DNA from: Micrococcaceae bacterium Sec5.8
Lineage (GTDB): Bacteria; Actinomycetota; Actinomycetes; Actinomycetales; Micrococcaceae
Reading direction: 5' to 3'
Length of the DNA: 64,000 bases
Assembly (NCBI GenBank): GCA_039636775.1
Contig: CP143429.1
Location: 2,170,001 to 2,234,000 of the forward strand
Numbering within the stretch: position 1 is the stretch's first letter; every line of letters starts with the position of its first letter. Shown here in pieces: positions 59,364-64,000 of this stretch. The notes under the pieces were generated by a model, which searched no databases, was not told where the DNA came from, and saw nothing but the letters and a program-made list of their open reading frames with translations. The position numbers and the translations under genes are program-made.

Positions 59364-60686
59364 CTAGGGTTCCTTGCTGATGAGCAGTTCGTGGGCACCG
59401 GCAGCCGCTGCACCCATCGATTCGACGACGGTCTGGGTCCGCCGGTGGGTGGCCGCGTCCGCCGCAGCACCATTGCAGGCTCCTTGCGGGGCGTCGGAGG
59501 CGGCAGAGCACCAGCGGTAAGGTCCACGGACCATCACCGACGGCGCCCACGCCAGATCGGAGGCGGCCCAGGTGCCGGCGGCGTCCTGGCTGAACTGGAC
59601 CCGGACCAGCAGCCCTTCGTTGTTCACCACGTAGTTCGGTGACAGTTCGGTGATGGCGTTGCCCAGGCCATACGCAATCCACGTTCCCTTGTACTGCTCG
59701 ATGGGGAGAACTGAGTGGGTGTGGTGGCCATAGATCAAGGTAAACTCGCCGCTGTCCGCCAGGGCATGGGCGACAGTACGCTGTTCGGCGTTGGGCACAC
59801 TTGAATACTCCTCACCGGCGTGCAGGGCGCCCAGCACAATGTCGGCGCCCAGGTCGCGGGCTTTCTTCGCTTTGGCGATCATCACCTCGGGGTCGAGCAT
59901 GTCCACCTGCCAGGCGGCCTCGGGGACTTGACCATTCAGGCCGTACGTCGCATCGATCACGGCGATCGTGGCTGCTGCGGTCCGCAGGATCAGGATGCCC
60001 TGCGAGTCGGCCTCGCTCCGGTAGGAGCCGGTGTGCTGCAGCCCGGCCGCGTCGAGGGCATCCAGCGTGCGGACCAGACCGGCGGTGCCACGGTCCACGG
60101 TGTGATTGCTCGCGGTGGTGCAGGCCTGGTACCCCACCTGCTGGGCCGCCGGAATGATCTGCGGCGGAACGCTGAACGAGGGATACGCAGAGAAGGGTCC
60201 GGTGGGGCCTGCCACGGGTGTTTCCAGGTGGCAGAGGGCGAGGTCGGCCTTGTCGATGTACGGGCGCTGGCCCTCAAGGATCGGCCCGAAATCCAGGCCC
60301 TTGGCGCCGTTCGCCAGGGCGTCGGCGCGGGCCTGTTCCCAGAGTTGGGCGTTGACCAGCATGTCGCCGGTGACCAGCACCGAGGTGCAACGGACGGCCG
60401 TGCAGGCTGGCCCCTTACCCGGGGTCGGCGTACCCGCCGACGGCGTACCCGGGGACGGCGTGCCCGACGGGGACGCAGCCGGATCGCTTCCCGGCGCGCT
60501 TTCCGGTGGCGGGTCCGCGGTCGCCGCCGCTGTTGAACCGGGGCTGCTTCCACCGGCTGCCGGGGAGCTTGCCGCGCTGCCGTCCGACTGGACACCGATG
60601 CCGCAGGAGGCCACAAAAGCCATGAGGGACAGGGCTGCGGCTGCGGTGAGCAGCCGGCCGCGTCGCCGGGGTGTGATGGTCCGCAT
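59364..60686 (-). CDS. CapA-family lipoprotein (metallophosphatase fold)
   Basis: Start at ATG 60686 (MRTITPRRRG); 440 residues. Lipoprotein signal with VASC lipobox and acylated Cys at about residue 28. A Pro/Ser/Gly/Thr-rich linker of about 75 residues includes repeated GTPSP-type blocks. The CapA domain shows VLVTGDMLVNAQ, ALCHLETPV, ASNHTVDRGTAG, VLGALHAGEEYSSVP and LIYGHHTHSVLP, the metal-binding motifs of the calcineurin-like/CapA fold. Family members are linked to poly-gamma-glutamate or capsule synthesis in Bacillus; here there is no capB or capC nearby, so the role is open. Located on the outer face of the membrane. Confidence 0.86.
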   Translation of the reverse strand: MRTITPRRRGRLLTAAAALSLMAFVASCGIGVQSDGSAASSPAAGGSSPGSTAAATADPPPESAPGSDPAASPSGTPSPGTPSAGTPTPGKGPACTAVRCTSVLVTGDMLVNAQLWEQARADALANGAKGLDFGPILEGQRPYIDKADLALCHLETPVAGPTGPFSAYPSFSVPPQIIPAAQQVGYQACTTASNHTVDRGTAGLVRTLDALDAAGLQHTGSYRSEADSQGILILRTAAATIAVIDATYGLNGQVPEAAWQVDMLDPEVMIAKAKKARDLGADIVLGALHAGEEYSSVPNAEQRTVAHALADSGEFTLIYGHHTHSVLPIEQYKGTWIAYGLGNAITELSPNYVVNNEGLLVRVQFSQDAAGTWAASDLAWAPSVMVRGPYRWCSAASDAPQGACNGAAADAATHRRTQTVVESMGAAAAGAHELLISKEP

Positions 60687-60768
60687 GGCGCCCATCCTAC
60701 GGGGGCAACGGCTCGAACACGCCTGGTAAACCGTTGAGACTCCTCCCATTACATGAAAGAGTTATTTC

Positions 60769-62781
60769 ATGACCAATCCCCTGATGAGTCCCAGTCCCCT
60801 GCCGTTCGGCCTGCCGCCGTTCGCGGACATCACCGACGATCACTATGCCGAAGCCGTGGAAGCGGGCCTCGCGGGTCAGCTCGCGGAAATCCAAGCCATC
60901 GTGGACACCGCTGAACCTGCGACGTTTGAGAACACGGCCTTGGCCATGGAGCGGTCCGGGCAGCTTCTGCAACGCGCCGCGGCGTCGTTCTTCACTCTCG
61001 TGTCAGCCGATGCCACCGACGCGATCCGCGACCTCGAGACCACGCTGTCGCCGCGCTTCTCGGCCCACCAGGACGCCGTGTACCTCAACCGGGGTCTGTT
61101 CGAGCGGTTCTCAGCCATCAACGTGGACCAGCTCGATGCCGAATCGGCGCGCCTCGTCAACGAGTACCTCAAGGAGTTCCGCCAATCCGGCATACAGCTC
61201 GACGCCGCAGGCCAGGACCGGCTGAGGGCCGTCAACGCCGAGCTGTCCCGCCTCGGTACGGACTTCGGCCAGCGGGTGAAGGAAGCCATGAAGTCCGCCG
61301 CGCTGCTCCTGGACGACGCAGCCGAGCTGGCGGGACTCCCTGCCGACGACGTCGCCAGCGCCGCGGAAGCGGCCCGCGTCGCCGGGCACGAGGGCAAGTA
61401 TCTGCTGACCCTGATCCAGCCCAGCAACCAGCCCGCCCTTGCCGCCCTGGACAACCGGGAGGTCCGCCGACGGCTTTACGAGGCCTCCATCGGCCGCGGC
61501 AGCGGTGGCGGCGCCCTCGATGTCCGGGACCTGGTCCTGGAGACGGTGCGGCTCCGCGCCGAGAAGGCCTCCCTGCTGGGCTTCACCAACTACGCCGAAC
61601 TCGTGGTGGACCAGCAGACCGCCCCGGACTTCGCGGCCGTGCAGACCATGATGAACCGGCTCGCTCCGGCTGCGGTCCGCAACGCCGATGCCGAGGCGGA
61701 GGCCCTGGCCGGGATCGCCGGGCATCCGCTCGAAGCCTGGGACTGGGCTTACTACTCCGCGAAGGTCAAGTGCGAACGCTACGCCGTGGACGAGCAGGCA
61801 CTGCGCCCGTACTTTGAGCTGGACCGGGTTCTCAAGGACGGCGTGTTTTTCGCCGCCAACGCGCTGTACGGCGTCACCTTTTCCGAACGCAGCGACCTCG
61901 CCGGCTACCACCCCGATGTCCGCGTCTGGGAGGTCCGCAATGCGGACGGCACCGAACTCGGGCTGTTCCTGGGCGATTACTACACCCGCGAGTCCAAGCG
62001 CGGCGGGGCCTGGATGAACTCCCTTGTGGAACAGTCCGGCCTGCTTAATACCCGTCCGGTGGTGATCAACAACCTGAACATCTCCAAACCGCCCGCCGGC
62101 GACCCCACGTTGTTGACCCTCGATGAGCTCCGCACCACCTTCCACGAGTTTGGCCACGCCCTCCACGGGTTGTTCTCCTCCGTCACGTACCCGCGGTTCG
62201 CCGGAACGTCAGTGCCGCGGGACTTCGTGGAATACCCCTCGCAGGTCAACGAAATGTGGATCATGTGGCCGGAAGTCCTGGCCAACTACGCCCGGCACCA
62301 CGCCACCGGCGAGGCATTGCCGCAGGCGGTGGTGGACAAACTTGACGCCGCGCAGCTGTGGGGCGAAGGGTTCGGGACCACCGAGTACCTGGGCGCGGCC
62401 CTGCTGGACCTTGCCTGGCACGTGCTGGACGGCTCCGGGGTCCCCGGGGATGTCCTTGAATTCGAGGCGAAGGCGCTGGCCGCCGCCGGGGTGGCCCACC
62501 ACCTCATCCCGCCGCGCTACCGCACCGGTTACTTCCAGCACATCTTTGCCGGTTCCGGTTACGCCGCGGGCTACTACTCCTACATCTGGAGCGAAGTACT
62601 CGACGCCGAGACGGTGGAGTGGTTCAAGGAGAACGGCGGACTCACCCGGGCCAACGGCGAGTTCTTCCGCGCCGAACTGCTCTCCCGGGGCAACAGCCGC
62701 GACCCCCTGGATTCCTTCCGCGCGTTCCGCGGCCGCAACGCCGAGCTGGAACCGCTCCTCAAACGCCGCGGCCTTAACTGA
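60769..62781 (+). CDS. M3-family metallopeptidase (peptidyl-dipeptidase Dcp-like)
   Basis: 670 residues, ATG start. It is a cytosolic zinc oligopeptidase of the thimet oligopeptidase family. The zinc-binding motif HEFGH is at residues 459-463 (TFHEFGHALHGLF) and the third ligand Glu lies in EYPSQVNEMW. The C-terminal region has YRTGYFQHIFAGSGYAAGYYSYIWSEVL, typical of Dcp/OpdA. The N-terminal half is helical. It probably degrades oligopeptides or cleaves C-terminal dipeptides; no signal peptide is visible. It is divergent from the CapA-like gene. Confidence 0.93.
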   Translation: MTNPLMSPSPLPFGLPPFADITDDHYAEAVEAGLAGQLAEIQAIVDTAEPATFENTALAMERSGQLLQRAAASFFTLVSADATDAIRDLETTLSPRFSAHQDAVYLNRGLFERFSAINVDQLDAESARLVNEYLKEFRQSGIQLDAAGQDRLRAVNAELSRLGTDFGQRVKEAMKSAALLLDDAAELAGLPADDVASAAEAARVAGHEGKYLLTLIQPSNQPALAALDNREVRRRLYEASIGRGSGGGALDVRDLVLETVRLRAEKASLLGFTNYAELVVDQQTAPDFAAVQTMMNRLAPAAVRNADAEAEALAGIAGHPLEAWDWAYYSAKVKCERYAVDEQALRPYFELDRVLKDGVFFAANALYGVTFSERSDLAGYHPDVRVWEVRNADGTELGLFLGDYYTRESKRGGAWMNSLVEQSGLLNTRPVVINNLNISKPPAGDPTLLTLDELRTTFHEFGHALHGLFSSVTYPRFAGTSVPRDFVEYPSQVNEMWIMWPEVLANYARHHATGEALPQAVVDKLDAAQLWGEGFGTTEYLGAALLDLAWHVLDGSGVPGDVLEFEAKALAAAGVAHHLIPPRYRTGYFQHIFAGSGYAAGYYSYIWSEVLDAETVEWFKENGGLTRANGEFFRAELLSRGNSRDPLDSFRAFRGRNAELEPLLKRRGLN

Positions 62782-62793
62782 CTAAAAAGCGAA

Positions 62794-62836
62794 CGACGAC
62801 GGCGGGTCACCTCAGAAAGGTAACCCGCCGTCGTCG
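62794..62836. terminator. Bidirectional terminator between the M3 peptidase gene and pdxS
   Basis: 14-bp stem CGACGACGGCGGGT / ACCCGCCGTCGTCG with an inner ACCT/AGGT pair. It is 13 bp after the peptidase stop, and about 115 bp past the pdxS stop on the other strand. Confidence 0.88.
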
Positions 62837-62950
62837 GGATTAATACTCAGGCGACAATCACGCCCGACTCTCTCGGCTTAATAAGAGAGACTGCAGAGGC
62901 TCCATGGACGAGGCGCCTTGGCGCCGAATCTGTGGAGAAGCAGTCGAACG

Positions 62951-63877
62951 TTACCAGCCGCGCTCGGCGAGGCGGTGCGGCTGCGGGATTTCGTCCACGT
63001 TGATGCCGACCATGGCCTCCCCCAGGCCGCGGGAGGCCTTGGCGATCTCTTCCGGATCATCGAAGAAGGTGGTGGCCTTCACGACGGCGGCCGCCCGCTG
63101 GGCCGGGTTACCGGACTTGAAGATACCGGAGCCGACGAAGACGCCGTCGGCGCCGAGCTGCATCATCATCGCGGCGTCGGCCGGGGTGGCGATGCCGCCG
63201 GCGGTGAACAGCACCACCGGGAGCTTGCCGGTGGCGGCAACTTCCTTGACCAGTTCGTACGGGGCCTGCAGTTCCTTGGCGGCGACGTAGAGTTCGTCCT
63301 CTGCCATTCCCGCCAGCCTTTTGATCTCGGAGCGGATCTGGCGCATGTGGGTGGTGGCGTTGGAGACATCGCCCGTGCCGGCCTCACCCTTGGAGCGGAT
63401 CATTGCCGCGCCCTCGTTGATGCGGCGCAGGGCCTCACCGAGGTTGGTGGCCCCGCAGACGAAGGGAATCGTGAAGTTCCACTTGTCGATGTGGTTGGCG
63501 TAGTCGGCCGGGGTCAGGACCTCGGACTCGTCAATGTAGTCCACCCCGAGGGTCTGGATGACCTGCGCTTCGACAAAGTGCCCGATCCGGACCTTGGCCA
63601 TGACCGGGATGGACACGGCGGCGATGATCGCCTCGATCATGTCCGGATCGGACATGCGGGACACGCCGCCCTGGGCGCGGATGTCGGCGGGGACGCGTTC
63701 GAGCGCCATGACTGCCACGGCACCGGCGTCCTCGGCGATGAGGGCCTGCTCGACGTTGACGACGTCCATGATGACGCCGCCCTTGAGCATCTCCGCCATG
63801 CCGCGTTTGACGCGGTTGCTGCCCGTAACGCTCTTCGCGGACGCGCCGGCTTCGCTGCTTACCTCAGGTGTAGACAC
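62951..63877 (-). CDS. pdxS: Pyridoxal 5'-phosphate synthase subunit PdxS
   Basis: Start at GTG 63877 with AGGGG 6 nt upstream; 308 residues. Combines ribose 5-phosphate, glyceraldehyde 3-phosphate and ammonia from PdxT to make pyridoxal 5'-phosphate. The (beta/alpha)8 barrel shows [35 protein letters not shown], with the first catalytic Lys in [13 protein letters not shown], and the phosphate-binding [32 protein letters not shown], which includes the second catalytic region. Nothing unusual in length. The promoter is in the last ~120 bp of the window and not resolved. Confidence 0.98.
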   Translation of the reverse strand: MSTPEVSSEAGASAKSVTGSNRVKRGMAEMLKGGVIMDVVNVEQALIAEDAGAVAVMALERVPADIRAQGGVSRMSDPDMIEAIIAAVSIPVMAKVRIGHFVEAQVIQTLGVDYIDESEVLTPADYANHIDKWNFTIPFVCGATNLGEALRRINEGAAMIRSKGEAGTGDVSNATTHMRQIRSEIKRLAGMAEDELYVAAKELQAPYELVKEVAATGKLPVVLFTAGGIATPADAAMMMQLGADGVFVGSGIFKSGNPAQRAAAVVKATTFFDDPEEIAKASRGLGEAMVGINVDEIPQPHRLAERGW

Positions 63878-64000
63878 AAAAACCCCTATGGGTAGATAGA
63901 TGACCTCGCCGGGGCGCGGACGGCACACACAGGCCGCTTCGCACGCACCGGATTACCGGATCCATTGGCCGGTAGTGCTAATACTAGTCCCCCGATGTGC

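Overview
The window comes from a high-GC actinobacterium. Gene content, gene order and the many GTG/TTG starts fit a Micrococcaceae genome of the Arthrobacter/Pseudarthrobacter type; this is inferred from synteny and protein motifs, not from a database search. It is almost entirely core chromosome. No rRNA, tRNA, CRISPR array, insertion sequence or prophage was seen.

Layout, left to right. (a) 1-3095: a truncated alpha/beta-hydrolase translationally coupled to a GT4 glycosyltransferase, then an opposing DUF222/HNH protein with a 30-bp tandem repeat. (b) 3198-9367, minus strand: priA, metK, coaBC, rpoZ, gmk and the actinobacterial integration host factor gene. (c) 9531-18493, minus strand: a compact pyrimidine operon pyrR-pyrB-pyrC-(membrane protein)-carA-carB-pyrF, whose leader carries a match to the PyrR-binding loop next to the ribosome-binding site. 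(d) 18629-20975: a PrsW-type membrane protease facing nusB and efp across a perfect bidirectional terminator. (e) 21154-31142, minus strand: DUF948 and DUF6167 proteins, alaS, ruvX, mltG, aroE, aroC, aroK, aroB and a TPR protein, mostly overlapping or closely spaced. (f) 31288-41786: rpsD, rarA, an acVLRF1-type eRF1-like protein, a small membrane protein, a GNAT acetyltransferase, aspS, an APC permease, an unusual hisS and a membrane-anchored cyclophilin. (g) 41848-54248: a DUF349 protein, an orphan AbiEi-like protein, then rel, secF, secD, yajC, ruvB, ruvA, ruvC, yebC and pdxT on the minus strand. (h) 54331-60686: murT-gatD (peptidoglycan D-glutamate amidation), a glycosyltransferase/methyltransferase pair, and an opposing hydrolase/CapA-like lipoprotein pair. 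(i) 60769-63877: an M3 oligopeptidase and pdxS.

Functionally the window covers UMP synthesis to the orotate stage plus OMP decarboxylation (pyrD and pyrE absent), most of the shikimate pathway, pyridoxal 5'-phosphate synthase (pdxS and pdxT, split by about 8.7 kb), translation (alaS, aspS, hisS, efp, rpsD), Holliday-junction processing, Sec export, the stringent response and cell-wall modification.

The points most worth following up are the PyrR leader element, the HisRS of eukaryote/Bacteroidetes-like motif type with a 10-bp inverted repeat upstream, the acVLRF1 gene, a LexA-like box before ruvAB, a cysteine-poor MurT with a predicted leaderless transcript, and the unassigned GT4/methyltransferase/CapA locus between pdxT and pdxS.
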